Positions 11,269-22,649 of a stretch of 64,000 nucleotides of DNA are shown here, one piece after another. Made by a program: the position numbers and the translations under genes. The DNA is from Polytrichum commune (lineage: Eukaryota > Streptophyta > Polytrichopsida > Polytrichales > Polytrichaceae): contig OX485809.1 in NCBI GenBank assembly GCA_950295325.1, positions 33,618,144 through 33,682,143 of the forward strand, read 5' to 3'. The notes beneath the pieces are model-generated. The model saw nothing but the letters and a program-made list of their open reading frames with translations. It had not been told where the DNA came from and made no database searches. Each line of letters opens with the position of its first letter. Position 1 is the first letter of the stretch.

Positions 11269-12829
11269 GTTGAAAGCCAAAGAAGTGCCTGGCTTAGTAA
11301 GTTCCGTCCCAGACGTAGGCCATCTCTGCCCTTGTTTCTTGGGCTTAATCCCTTGTGGGGAGCGCTTCGAGCGTCAGTGGCAGATTGTTAGTCTGCTGTA
11401 GGTTTGTGGAATTGTGGACTATAGAGTGTACTGGAAAGGATGCTGCCGCGAGAGATGATGGCCTACAATGCTACGAAGGTTGCTCATATTCCCCTTAGCT
11501 TATATTCACGTGCTTCTTATTGAAGAAGCACTTTCACGGTCCAGTTTCTCCATGAAGCGCACTTACGAATGGTATCGATCCCTCCCTCGTTTAAGGAACG
11601 TGCAAGACTTACTTATTTGGAATATGCAGCTGAGGATACTAAGCAATATTGGTTTTGGTCAGCTCTTGGACCTGTGGAGGTTCTATTCTATAGACGAGCT
11701 TCTCAGGATGCACAGTGTAGCCTTTAAAAGTAACCGCGTTGGGTCAAGAAGGTCGACCTGCTTCACACAGATTTTACGAGAATTTGGAAACTCGTAGGAT
11801 AAGCATCAGTAATCAGCAGTATCCAAATAGAGGAACGTATCCTTTGTGCCATTATGTGTGGTGTAGGGTATTGACCACGGAGGTTCGAAGTGATGTGGTT
11901 GTGGAGGCAGGGGGCTTGAACCTCCCCCTTCGCAAAGTTAGAAAAATGATCATCCTCGATACTTGTCTTAATAGAAATGCTTGATAGAGAAGTTTCATAT
12001 CATGTCGTGCAGACAGCTGGCCGCACCCAACGCAGCCGGGCCCGCATCCCTGTGCCCCAGTAACGCCCCTTCTCTTTCGTCCCCTCTCCTGTGCTCTATT
12101 CTCCTTTTCCCCCTCGAATGACTTGTGATGGGTGGGAGGCTCGTAACTGGTTCCTAATGAAGCGTAGGAGGCAAGAGAGAATAGAGATAAGAGAGTTCTG
12201 AGTTTCTGGGTTTGTAGTCATTTTGAGATTTCTTCCCCCACCCACCGCATTAGGAGTCCATGTACTTGGTCTTGGCCTTTTGCGCTCACATTGGCTTCTG
12301 GCTCAGCTCCTCTCTTTTCTCTCTCTTAACCGCGATCAGTGGTCGTATGCTTCTTGCCCTTTCGCAATTTTCCATTCACATACCAAGTGAGGAAAAATAA
12401 AAACTCTCCCCTTACTCTTATCAATCCCCACTGCTTCGCTTTGCCGAGGTTTGGCGGAGGTTTTGTGCTTCTCACTCGTTTCCTCTGCTTAAGGTTCCCT
12501 TCCCTTCCTCTTTCCTTGATGAATAGCTTCTGCATCCTGAACTGGTTTCAGTTTGTTAGCAAGTAACAGCCTCTTGTGGCTGGGTTTGGTTGCCAGTTTT
12601 TCAAGGCCTTGCATTTTGGCGGTAGGCTGCGCCTTCAACCTTAACAAGTAGAAAGACTTCTCCGGAATATGTGGCCAACCTTCTCGTAGTCTTCTCACTG
12701 ATTGTACACCAAATGTTGCATTTTCGCCAAGAAGTCTTATGTCGCATATGTGAACCTGTAACCAAGCGCTACTTTGGGTATGTTTATGGTTATGCTGACG
12801 GTGTGGTTTTTGTGTTTTTGTTGTTACAG
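11214..12829 (+). other. Probable 5'UTR intron of the CRF gene
   Basis: The donor is CAG|GTAAGA at 11214. The acceptor is a T-rich tract then TTACAG| ending at 12829, giving a 1616-base intron just before the coding exon. The downstream leader (12830-12978) has an in-frame stop at 12943-12945, so coding cannot extend upstream. The intron contains promoter copy B (12099-12600) and an unassigned stretch at 11270-12060. RNA evidence is absent, so the splice sites are inferred from consensus. Confidence 0.6.
12099..12600 (+). promoter_or_regulatory. Duplicated promoter/first-exon block, copy B
   Basis: This block aligns in order with 10640-11268 through the promoter, leader and donor region, at roughly 70% identity by eye with short deletions. 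The donor aligned to copy A's GTAAGA is CAA|GTAACA at 12563. It could serve as an alternative first exon joined to the same acceptor at 12829. It may equally be a decaying remnant. Confidence 0.6.
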
Positions 12830-12869
12830 GTAGAAACCCCGGCACCCCCGGTCATTCCAAACTATCTTC

Positions 12870-13004
12870 ATGTTTTTACTCTTCCCAACCGTGACACAGG
12901 GCTGCATCCGCAGCTTTCGATTTGTAACATCGCGGTCTTGTATAACGGGGTTCACGTGGAATCAGACGTTCCGACAAGATGCCAGGCCCTCAAACCTTCC
13001 ATAA
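12870..13004 (+). promoter_or_regulatory. Upstream ORF overlapping the CRF start codon
   Basis: In the leader exon an ATG at 12870 opens a 44-codon frame (MFLLFPTVTQ...) ending with TAA at 13002-13004. That is past the CRF ATG at 12979 and in a different frame. Scanning ribosomes using it could not reinitiate at the CRF start without backing up, so it would reduce translation. This is a reading of the sequence; use of the ATG is untested. Confidence 0.5.
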
Positions 13005-14643
13005 GGCCTGTACACCCAAGACGCAGGCCAAGTTTCCAAAGAAGTTGCTAAAGCGGGAGAGTCTGTCTTCATCTGAAGATGAAGGGGACGCCAAACACCA
13101 AGTCTGCCCAAAAAGAGTCCGTGTGATTTGCACTGACCCAGATGCGACGGACTCGTCAAGCGATGAGGAGGGCTCCTTCCGCAAGAGCAACCTGTTCCGG
13201 AGTTCTCACCGGAGGCTTGTGCACGACATCCAAATAGAGGAAGAGGAGGAAGAAGAGGAGGAAGTGGTGGTTTCCTCCTCCGACACTGACGATGAACCTG
13301 AAATTCCCAGCTACCACACTGTGTTCAAAGCCCAAACAATGCAATGTTCCCTTAACTACGCTAGCCCAATAGATAGCGTGGTCGTATCCAAGACCCCGAA
13401 ATTCTACAAAAGCGCCTGGCAATCCAAGAAGGTGGCTAAAGTGCCGGAGAAGAAGATCCCCAAAGTAGCCAAACGGATTCTGGACGAGCCTTGCACTCTT
13501 AGGAACAGCATGATTGTGCTGCAAAAGCCCGCAATGTCTGCCACCAAACCTCCCTCGACGCTCAAGGCCGTGAAATCGGTGGAGAGTGATGGGAAGACTC
13601 TGAAATACAGGGGAGTGAGGCAGCGGCCATGGGGAAAGTGGGCGGCCGAGATTCGCGATCCTTCCAAGGGCGTCCGTCTGTGGCTGGGAACTTATGACAC
13701 AGCTGAGGAAGCAGCGCAAGCCTACGACAAGGCAGCGAGAGAGATAAGAGGCCCTCAGGCTCATACAAATTTCTCCGGCCTCGAGAATCTGGATCATTTG
13801 GGTGTGAGCGCAAGCACCACTACCGCCACGCTTGCAAATGCCAACAAGAAAGCTAATGTGGACATCTCGGTGGGGGTCGCCAGAGTGAAGAAAGAGGCGG
13901 ATACAAAGGCAGCCGAAGTCGCTCCAAGACTCACTCAGAAGCCATTGTGTGCTGTGGAAGTGGAAGTTCTGAACCCTGAGGTAGAGGTAGAGGCAGAGGA
14001 TGATAGTTGCGTGTCTTCCGAACGTGATGATGCTGAAAGTTCACCGACGAGTGTGTTGGAGGTTGGAGAGGATTCCAAGTTGTTGAGCGACAAGGAGACG
14101 TACGAGAGTCTCGTCTCTCCCGATGATGATTGTGCTTTCTTCATGGGTTCCCCTTCGTCAGTGCTCGATGGCTGTCCATCTGCAGAGGTGTCGCCTTCCT
14201 CAAGGATAACTGCCTCTGTTCCGCTTTGTATGTCATCCAGCGAAGCAAAGTTTTCGGTTGAAGGTGAGCACAATGATGTCGACAACAGCGATGGCAGCCC
14301 GGCATGCGCTACGCCCGAGGTTACCGAGGGTACTCAGTTTGTGTGCAGGAGCGCAGCTGATGAAGAACAGGAGATGTCGTCTGACTCGGAGTCCGACGCT
14401 CTGCAAGAATTGCCTGACGACATACCCTTCAAAGAATTGCAGGACTGTGATTTGGGGCAAACATTTTTCGACAACGATATGTTGTTCGATTTCTCCCCTG
14501 CTTGTGATGACAACGAAGACTCTTTGATGGAACTGGCAGCCGGTTTTGATTTCTTGGGCGACGATGATATTATCGACCTTGGATTCGACCCGGAGACGGA
14601 TAACATGGACTGGTTCAATATTCCCAACATTAGCGTGTCATAA
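12979..14643 (+). CDS. AP2/ERF transcription factor, cytokinin response factor type
   Basis: A single-exon protein of 554 residues. The N-terminal CRF domain (about residues 45-88) has [19 protein letters not shown] and then [10 protein letters not shown], the signature that defines CRFs. An acidic run and a basic linker follow. The AP2/ERF DNA-binding domain (about 208-265) has [34 protein letters not shown] and RGPQAHTNF. The alanine and aspartate of the [13 protein letters not shown] pattern indicate the ERF rather than DREB class. Near 353-359 is SPTSVL, the putative MAP-kinase site motif of CRFs, and GSPSSVL follows near 389. The C-terminus is acidic with DMLFDF and MDWF motifs, suiting transcription activation. 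Family members bind GCC-box-like DNA in the nucleus and act in cytokinin-linked growth responses. The length is above that of many angiosperm CRFs. Start choice: first ATG after an in-frame stop at 12943. GC content is clearly higher than in the surroundings. Confidence 0.95.
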   Translation: MPGPQTFHKACTPKTQAKFPKKLLKRESLSSSEDEGDAKHQVCPKRVRVICTDPDATDSSSDEEGSFRKSNLFRSSHRRLVHDIQIEEEEEEEEEVVVSSSDTDDEPEIPSYHTVFKAQTMQCSLNYASPIDSVVVSKTPKFYKSAWQSKKVAKVPEKKIPKVAKRILDEPCTLRNSMIVLQKPAMSATKPPSTLKAVKSVESDGKTLKYRGVRQRPWGKWAAEIRDPSKGVRLWLGTYDTAEEAAQAYDKAAREIRGPQAHTNFSGLENLDHLGVSASTTTATLANANKKANVDISVGVARVKKEADTKAAEVAPRLTQKPLCAVEVEVLNPEVEVEAEDDSCVSSERDDAESSPTSVLEVGEDSKLLSDKETYESLVSPDDDCAFFMGSPSSVLDGCPSAEVSPSSRITASVPLCMSSSEAKFSVEGEHNDVDNSDGSPACATPEVTEGTQFVCRSAADEEQEMSSDSESDALQELPDDIPFKELQDCDLGQTFFDNDMLFDFSPACDDNEDSLMELAAGFDFLGDDDIIDLGFDPETDNMDWFNIPNISVS

Positions 14644-15310
14644 GCCATGTGTGGGGAGGCTCACTGCTTCCGAGGTGATGAAGCGGATGTCAATATCTTT
14701 GTGTCTTCACCATTTTTTCCGGTGATTTTGTTTCTGTTCCTTTGTTTTTGCCTCTTCTACGTGTGCAAGTTGATTACACGGCTTGCTCAGCGGCACTCTG
14801 CAAAGATGTCCTCGAAATGGGGATGTGAGGTACATTAGTTGTTGATCGACCACTCCCCCGGTGTGCTTTAAATGGGGAAGGGAAAGCGTTGGAGAATTCT
14901 ATAAGTTTATGGTGACACCAAAGTTTTGGAGCTGCTACTGTGTTGACGCATGCGTTGGAGCTGCGTTGATTTGCCCGCCTATGGGGTTTTTGATCTGCTC
15001 GATTAACAAGAGCTTTGTTACATTAGACCGAGTCGGAGGTGTTGAGTAAACAGATTATCACATTATTTGTGACAACTATGCTGTAGACGTATTGCTCATC
15101 CTGTAACGAGGCTGAGGATTTAGTGGACCACTTTTGGGTCCACAACTATTTTTGTAGTAGTAGATAAATTTTTGGATGGAGAGGCAGTAGCATTAGGCGG
15201 GGTTACATTATATGATGTGTTGCTACCACAGTATGCCCCTCCTGTTGTGGGATACTATGAAGACAATGTTGGTATTGAGCCAGAATAAACCTTTACCAGT
15301 CTGGCTGTAC
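14644..15310 (+). other. CRF 3' untranslated region (probable)
   Basis: Sequence after the stop codon keeps the gene's base composition and has no other supported coding frame. An AATAAA signal lies at 15284-15289, giving a likely 3'UTR of about 650-680 bases. Confidence 0.5.
15284..15289 (+). terminator. Candidate polyadenylation signal AATAAA
   Basis: AATAAA in the context CAGAATAAACC, about 640 bases after the CRF stop. Plant signals are loose, so nearby A/T-rich sites could also be used. Confidence 0.4.
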
Positions 15311-15518
15311 ACTTCTTTATTGTCTAGCTATTGAAATTGCATTTCTGTTCATGCCGATGGCATTCCTGTACACATTCTGCCTTGTTTCTGTGCCTGTGTC
15401 CTTCCGATCCCCAAGCCCCAGATATGCATGCAAGGTTTTTGGTACTATTTGCAATGGATTTTTGTGGTAGGATGAAGGATGCACTGTACCCTGCCACTTC
15501 CTCCTCTGACATAACTCT

Positions 15519-15908
15519 TGCGCAAGGACTGAACCCACTTATGTTGCAAAATATGGGGATGACTTGTGGCTAGGGGTGAAAGGCCTACCAATCTCCGAGA
15601 TAGCTGGTTTTCCACGAAATCTTTTGAGGGTAGAGCGTATAATGTTTAAGGCCTGAGGTAGAGCACTCAAAGAGTTAGGGTGGCCCAAAGCTTGAGCAAC
15701 CCCAAGGAAACTCCGAATACCGGCCATGATTTTGTACAGACTTTGGGTGCTAAGATTGGAAGTGAAGAGGGAATCAGCCCAAATCATGCTCTAAGGTCCA
15801 TAAGCAATCACTTAGTGGAAAAGGAAGTAATCAAGTGATGACAACCAGGATGTGGGCTTGCAAGCAGCCATCCTTTGAAGAAAGTGTAATAGCTCACTGG
15901 TCCTAAAC
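15519..15908 (+). pseudogene. Mitochondrial large-subunit (26S) rRNA fragment, NUMT
   Basis: The stretch reads as bacterial-type LSU rRNA domain II, matching E. coli 23S roughly from position 750 to 1100. Blocks visible in order are GACTTGTGGCTAGGGGTGAA, GAGATAGCTGGTTTTCC, GGTAGAGCACTC, GGAAACTCCGAATACCGG, TCACTTAGTGGAAAAGG and GTAATAGCTCACTGG. The TTTTCC variant and the CACTTAGTGGAAAAGGAAGT block are as in plant mitochondrial 26S rRNA rather than plastid 23S. Small deletions and substitutions, and the lack of flanking rRNA, show a nuclear copy. It begins about 230 bases after the CRF polyadenylation signal. Confidence 0.88.
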
Positions 15909-15909
15909 C

Positions 15910-18375
15910 GACCTTTGGGTGCGCATCCTCATCTGTGAATCTGAAAATCACCAGCAGGCTTTTTTTGGATAAGTACTGGTCTTTAGTATGCATCGTGAAT
16001 GCTGGGAGAGCCATTTTGCAACGAGGTTAGCAAATGTATACCCTGATTTGGCATTCATTTCCAGTATTCCCAAATTAGCCTGCTCTGTTAACCTTAAGTG
16101 AGGGCCTTCCCACGCTTCCTGTTGTCATCAGCTATGTGAGTCCTGTGTCATCTGCTCCTCAGTGCAAGTGTATTTGCAGGCTTAGACAGTTTCCGCGGGA
16201 GTTGATTAGAGTGTTACCTTCAGTCTCAACCGAGTTTGGATTGTCTGATGGGTACCCACTCTATTTGACCTTGTCGCGGAGATGACCTGAGAGCACTGCA
16301 TGGTCTTCTGTTCTGTGATGTGCACTCCAATTGTACCATCTATGTTGGTTTCTTGGGCCTTATGGTGTCGTTGGCTTATTAAGTTCTCCAGCATTTTTCA
16401 GGGTATGCACAACAGGCAATTTCTGCTGCATCTTGCTATCCTTCTGTTGCTCCTGTTAGCCTTGCATGTGAGTAATTGATCATGGTGATTCTTGTGTCAT
16501 GCTGTACCAGGCTAAACTGTGCAAAAACACACTACATATTAAAGTTGGAAGTTTTTTACGAGAAATTTTTGGGAATCGTTGTCTGGTGTATAGATTTTTT
16601 CCATCCGCCATATCAGCACACGTCATACAAGTTTGCTTTGCAGCAGCTAAGATAGGTGTATTTTCACAGTAAATCTTGCTCATTTGTAAGCCAATGTTGG
16701 AGCTACATCATCAACAATTTATTTTTCCCCAGGTTCCTTCAGAATTTGAGTGGAGCGGAGGATATTGGGAGTCTGACTCCCACTGTAGTACCTTACAAAT
16801 GAAATCAAGCCGGGAGTTTGGGAGTTGAATCTGCAGTCTCCTTCAAAGGTGGTAACAGTTACACTCTTATTTTTGAAGTTATGGCCTTCTGCAAGACTCG
16901 CTATCACAAGGTCCTGCCATGAACACACAACCGCCTCTCAAATGCTTCTATCAATGTCAAGATAATTTATTGATTGTTCTGGTTTGTGTGGATTGACACT
17001 ACATATACTTCAGTACTTTGCTGAACACTTCAGAACCACTGCAAGGTTCCTAAGACTTTTCAATTCTGCTTTTCTCTTGGTCTAAGCTATTTGGTGCTGT
17101 TAGCAGAACAGAACCCCAGGTTGTATCCATGTCCTATGATAAGATGCCTTCATGCCTTTTCATTGTAAGTTCCTTGCATTCTGATGCCTCCCAAGTTTGC
17201 ATGAGACATCCTGTGAATGTAATCTAGTCGACTACACATCCAGTCTGCAAACATTTTTTCTCATCAGTCCTATAGGTGCCCTAGCACTCTTTCTTGGATA
17301 CTGCATCTCTCATTTGTAGAATGTTGTCATTTCTTGGAAGAAACTTGGAAACAATCAAATGTCTTTGTTCCGTGATGTTTATTGACAATCAACATGTTTG
17401 TCAGAGGCTTCAAAATAATCATATTGGAGGTCTTACAATCTACGTCCTGCTTTAATGATCCAGTCACATATTCAACAGGAGCTTCTACTGACAACAAACA
17501 ACATTTTTGCCCTCTAGTAAGTTTTTGTATACTGATTTCTACATATAAAATCTTCCTTAGAAGTATACTTCTGAAGTTTATCTTTGTCTTGCAGAGACTT
17601 AGTTTGTGGCATACTGAACTGCCAAACATACTTCATTGCATATTATCGAGCCGAAGAATCGATCTTATATCTACTCAGCATGCAATCTTAGAGCATGAGA
17701 CTCTGCTTCCTTAGCAGCCACTAGTATGTCCCTGCCTCCTCTTCAGTTAGTGGAAATAGTGCTTTTAAGATATGAGATATTCCCAAGTTCTTCATGTAAA
17801 TCTTTACCCTGCATAACGATCAAAAGAAGTTTGGTGTCAATTTTAGTTGAGGAAGAGTAATAACCCACTGTCTTTGAAAGTACTGTTCACCTAATTCTAA
17901 TCCTGAAGAGAAACACCCAAGTGACATCAAATCAATGATGAAGTCTTTGATTGTGCAGTGTGCTGATTGTATGTAATTGAAGACCATTTATCAGATTGCC
18001 AATCACAGAAGAGGAAATCACCTATCAGTTTGCAGATGCGTGCTATGATCACAAGAGAAGTGGCTATGAGGTAAGTATATTTTGGGAGCATAGGTCCACA
18101 AATTTTGTGCAGCATACAATAAATTGCTGAAATTTATTTTGTTTCATGGGGCTTTCCTGACTCTTTTGTATTGCATAATTCTTGGTTCAAGTGAGGGGCA
18201 GGCATCCAAATTGGAAGCTCACCATAGCCATCAAAGACGACAATTCAAAACCAGTCCATATCCAATCAAGAAGTGTGTCTGCTTATAAGTTAATTGCCAC
18301 ACAACTGAACACCACTGATGATAGCTTAGAGAGACAAATATTCACCCAATTTGAGTTCTTATGATGGCTCATGAT
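15910..18375. other. Intergenic stretch, no supported gene
   Basis: Moderate GC near the NUMT, falling towards AT-rich. Several open frames of 60-110 codons occur on both strands (for example 17382-17714 plus, 17327-17629 minus) but overlap each other and resemble no family. A spliced or decayed gene between 17600 and 18120 cannot be excluded. Confidence 0.5.
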
Positions 18376-18379
18376 GTTG

Positions 18380-19250
18380 TAGTGATATCCGATCGACATA
18401 ATTAATGTAAAGCCCAAACAGAACCAAATTGACTATGGATACCATTTATGACTGCCTCAGAAAGTTTATAAAGAGAGTGTCGTGAGGATTCGAGTGGTTG
18501 TGGAAAAATGATTGACTTCAAGGCTAGAAGAAGTGCAAAACTCATATAACTTGTTCAAAAGTCTTTGTAGGCTTGGTCCTAATTTAGACGGTAGAACAAC
18601 ATCGTCAACATAAAGAAGAATCATTGTGTTAAATAAACACATAGAATCTTTGTTAATCTCGTCCAAATGTATTTCAAGTTCATCAATGTACAAGCTGAAT
18701 AGTGTGGGGGAGAGGAGACATCGTTGTTTAACACCAATGTTGGACATTACTTCACCATGTGTGTCACTCTTTATTTGATTTTTTGCATAAACTGCAATGT
18801 ACATGGCTTTAACAACCAGTTGTATGAGGTGGCACCCCTAATCGTTGGAGGCATTCCCGAAGTTATCACACAAAGTTGTGTCAAAAACTTATTTGGAAAT
18901 CATTAAAACAAGAATAGAGACATCAACCTACAAATATTTCTTGTTTGATTAAAGTAATGTAGGAATGTGATCCAAAGCAGATCTAACTTCCTCGTAACTT
19001 GCTTGTGCTCTTGCTCTAACCCCTTTGAATTGTACACATCGACTAATTATTTGTTGTAAAACAAAGCCATAAAGCTTGCCAAAGATTGTTCCTAGCATTA
19101 TGGTCTTATAGTTCCCCGGGGAGCGTCTTTCACTAGATTTGAAGAAATGATGTTGACAATCCCTGAAGCCGGGAAACCTTTTACAAAGAGAAGATTATGC
19201 AATGATCGACACCTAAGGTAGACATGCCTTGAACAAGCATTAGTCTTAAG
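18380..19250 (-). pseudogene. LINE reverse transcriptase relic
   Basis: Read on the minus strand, 19220-18960 contains ...GNYKTIMLGTIFGKLYG... and ...VRARAQASYEEVRSALDHI..., the finger and RT-2/3-type blocks of a non-LTR retrotransposon. At 18804-18466 come GVKQRCLLSPTLFSLYIDEL (RT-4/5) and ILLYVDDVVLPS, the palm motif with YVDD instead of the usual YADD, then a thumb-side segment. Frameshifts separate the pieces, and the piece between 18960 and 18804 is eroded. Endonuclease and ORF1 are absent. It is of a different LINE group from the one at 30960-34560. Confidence 0.85.
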
Positions 19251-19254
19251 TGGT

Positions 19255-21550
19255 TTCTAATGTATGTGTACATATCAAAGTCCAAAATGCACATTTTTGA
19301 AAGAAACTGCTTAAGAAATTCTATGAGTAACATTTTAAAAGTTTAACAAAAATTCATCTTGGTTCCACAAATTGTAAGCTCATAGTATTGTTTCTCATTT
19401 GCGTTTACTAATGTACTGATGTGATTTTTGTTCTTACATATGTCAAAATGTTGGAAGTACTTGTTCATATGATTCTCTACCTCAATACTTGTAACTAACA
19501 TTACAATCCCCATGGATACACATACACGTATGTATCATAGCACGTACTTCAAACTAAGGAGGTTCTTAATTTGGAACTATGTATTAAGTATGTATGCACA
19601 TAGGGGTTTAGAAACACATCCCCTATATGAGTATGTATGGAGAATAAGGATGTTTCAAGAATTTGTCATTTTTTAGCCCTTGGGATGGCCTTGAGTTCCC
19701 ATGCAAGATAGCTCCTAGAAGTTGGTTACAAGGTTCGTTGCTCGGTTTGTTGGCTTCGAGGACTCCAAATTTTTGATATGCCATAGCATGCTCATTTCTT
19801 CATCAAATGAAGTGTGTAATATATGATTGAATAGTTCTTGAATATATGTTTTCATTGGTCCAAAATACGCCTCCTAATTCAAAGAAATGTACATACACAA
19901 AGTCACGTAAGTTCAATGCCTTAGTTTTGAGGATTTTGAGACAAAGGCATGGGAAAAAATGCTACCAAACAACCTAAACTTGCAAAAACAAGATTGAAAC
20001 AATCCTCCCAAGGATGGATACACCTTCCAATAAGTATTGAAGGATATGCTAAAAACTTGAAATAGAGAAATAAAATTACTATTGTGTTGTATGTATTATG
20101 AGGAATTCATATCAAGAGTGACATGTACACATGGGGTTTAGTTATCACCATGTGAATGCACATGCTATGAGTGATTTACAAAGAGTGCATCCCCTAGGAT
20201 TACAATATGGGTCATGGGTTTGATGTACTGGCCATGTTTCAAAGAAACAATAACCAGTCGTGCACTTAAGAGGCACTACACTTGTCACACCTAGTATTTG
20301 TGACCCACTATAAATTTGACATACCATAATAATTTTGGCCAACGTAACTTTTCTTGACCTACACAAATTTTTAACCCACAAAATCATATGTTCACAACTA
20401 GGAATACGAAATCAATATTCTTACATATTATGAAATATTATGTGTTGTGAAATATACCAAAAATAGACAATTTTAAAAACACTTTATCACTTTATATTTG
20501 ATTATTAATCATTTTTAAGTCACCCTAATTTTCAACTCACACATAAAATACAATGGACTTACATTATCATCTACCCACGCTGCCTTTTAACACATTAATA
20601 GGCGTGAAGGTCTAGTTTCTCATTAAAGAGGATTAACACGTGCTTCAAAGCCAAGATCATGTTATTACTACCACGTGTTTTGAATCTAATGAATCTATAA
20701 TAAAACATGAAAGGGGGCTCAATGTACTTTGCTGTGTCTTATTGTGATGTTAATGTTCGACATATCCAATTTAATATGTACAGTACCGTTCACTTAGGCA
20801 ATTGAATGCATTAAGGTCGGGGCATCTATAACCGACAAAATAAGAGAGTTTGCATCTGTTTAGGAGTAATAGCAAGGAATTGTTTTTCTTGTGAAGAGAT
20901 ATACATTCTAAGGAGAATGCAATTTTTTTTAAAATGTATATGGAAATTGCTGTGAATTTGAAAGCAGTAAAGTTAGTGTAACACACAGTCGATCTATAAG
21001 TTAACCCATAATCCTTCATCTAAATTCTAATGCTTGGCTACAACAATTGTCAAAACTCTTATGAGGACAATCAGTCATAATCTGCCACCACATAAACCTT
21101 AACTACGTTTGCCTAAAAAACGTAGATGTCATCCATGTTGGCATTTACATGATGATGTGGTTAAATGAACATGGTCAACTATGGATGCCTTGACCTTACA
21201 AATCAATGTGTATATATATACGCACATAATACAAGAGAGAGGGAGTTATTGTATACGAGCAAACCTCACATTCATCCAACATAAAAGCCTTGAAATAGTA
21301 TGCAGCACGGAGATTACTTTTCTTAGTTTATTTGACATTGGAATTAATTTTAAATATCCCAAATTAGTCTATTCAAGATCATTTGAGATATAGGAAGTCG
21401 GGCTTTTATGTTGGATGAATGAGAGATAAATTCCACTCTCCCATAATATGGGTATGATAAATGGTTTGTAGTTTAGTATTTTGACGTTTCTAGTTCATAG
21501 ATTTTAAATAATTGTAGAAAAAAAATCAACTTCAATGGACCACTCTCACT
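19255..21550. other. AT-rich intergenic stretch, nothing recognised
   Basis: No reading frame with family resemblance and no clear terminal repeats. Short open frames at 20145-20387 and 20771-21019 look random. Confidence 0.55.
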
Positions 21551-21552
21551 AC

Positions 21553-21924
21553 TAAGGTATGTGGGTGTTATTTGGTTATTATTCTTGATTGGACACCTAT
21601 ATTATATTGGTGTATGGTTTGGTGAAGATAAAAAAAAAACCATATATACACATGTTTAGAGAGATCGGACTATATCTTCAAATTGCATTAACTGTTGCAC
21701 AGTCAATAGTGAAAACAATTGGGAAGACCCATGTATTTAGTTCAAGGTTCAATGAACATGCACTTCTAATAACCATATATGAATTAGGGGATGTCCAATG
21801 TTCAATCTGATTTATGCTTGCTTCATCATAGATTTGCTAGTGCAATACTAATGTTGGTCGTGTAAATGTCATCAATAGAACTTAGAGAACAAGAAAGCGA
21901 ACCAAATAACACCCATATACCTTA
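21553..21924. mobile_element. MITE with TAAGGTATGTGGGTG terminal inverted repeat
   Basis: The left end TAAGGTATGTGGGTGTTATT and the right end (reverse complement TAAGGTATATGGGTGTTATT) form a terminal repeat of about 25 bp, extending imperfectly. Related copies or fragments lie at 26040-26190, 50870-51160, 57640-57830 and 60630-61560. Non-coding. The TTA/TAA flank would suit PIF/Harbinger, but the duplication cannot be told apart from the repeat. Confidence 0.75.
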
Positions 21925-21969
21925 TGTTTAGACATAAAATGCACATTATTAATGTTGGAAAATTAACAT

Positions 21970-22140
21970 AACATGATCTGTTGAGTATTTACCTTGGGTG
22001 GGGCCGGGAATAAACCAAATTATATTATGAAATATACTATGTTTATTCTCATAGTAAAGCACTGCATAGTAGATTGAAGCTTAAAAACTCAGGTGAAGCA
22101 ATGTACTGATTTTATTAGAATGAAATAGTTGAGTTTTGTT
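21970..22140 (+). repeat. Dispersed repeat (TTGGGTGGGGCYGGGAAYAA family), copy 1
   Basis: The blocks ttgggtggggccgggaataa, tatactatgtttattctc and aggtgaagcaatgt recur at 23660-23810 and, inverted, at about 58890-59010. The class is unknown; there is no protein. Confidence 0.55.
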
Positions 22141-22649
22141 ATGAATGTCCTTTGCTTGTAGAATAATATTGCTTAAACTTGGCTTGTTTTTCAAAATCAG
22201 TATTTTGTGGTACCCACAAGGTCAAACTTTAAGGGTTCGTTTACATTGGAGGCATTAGGGCTATGGCTCTTAAATGAACATGGTAACCCGCTTGTTGAAT
22301 GAGAGGATAGAGAAGTCCATGGACTATAGCACAAAGTCTTTTGGAGGTCACATGCCGTTAGTATAAAACCCAATTCCCATGTGCATATATTATGTTAGGT
22401 TTGCCTTCAAGAGTTGTCCCAAAAATTCCCGTACAACTGCCGCCAACAATATCCATCCTTGCCATGTGGAATTCCATGTAAAATTTTCATCTACTAAAAT
22501 GTTAAGAGTTGTAATAAAAAATTGCCCTCATGTAAACCTAAATTGAGGGCTTGTGACACTCACAACCAATAAGAACTCAAGGGTTTTCAAGCTTTCATGC
22601 AAACATGCCCTGAGCATACGCATTGAAGCACTCAATATTCAATGTTCTA

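Noticed and set aside
11468..11797. 109-codon open frame in the CRF intron as a gene
   Set aside because: No family resemblance. It lies within a probable intron and overlaps another frame, and codon use is not gene-like.
13156..13797. 213-codon frame on the minus strand of the CRF gene
   Set aside because: It is the antisense shadow of the GC-rich CRF coding region.
15519..15908. Functional rRNA gene
   Set aside because: Only a fragment of domain II with deletions, and no flanking rRNA sequence.
17327..17714. Overlapping 100- and 110-codon frames on opposite strands
   Set aside because: Mutual shadows with no domain or motif. Considered as a retrotransposon piece, but no conserved block could be found.
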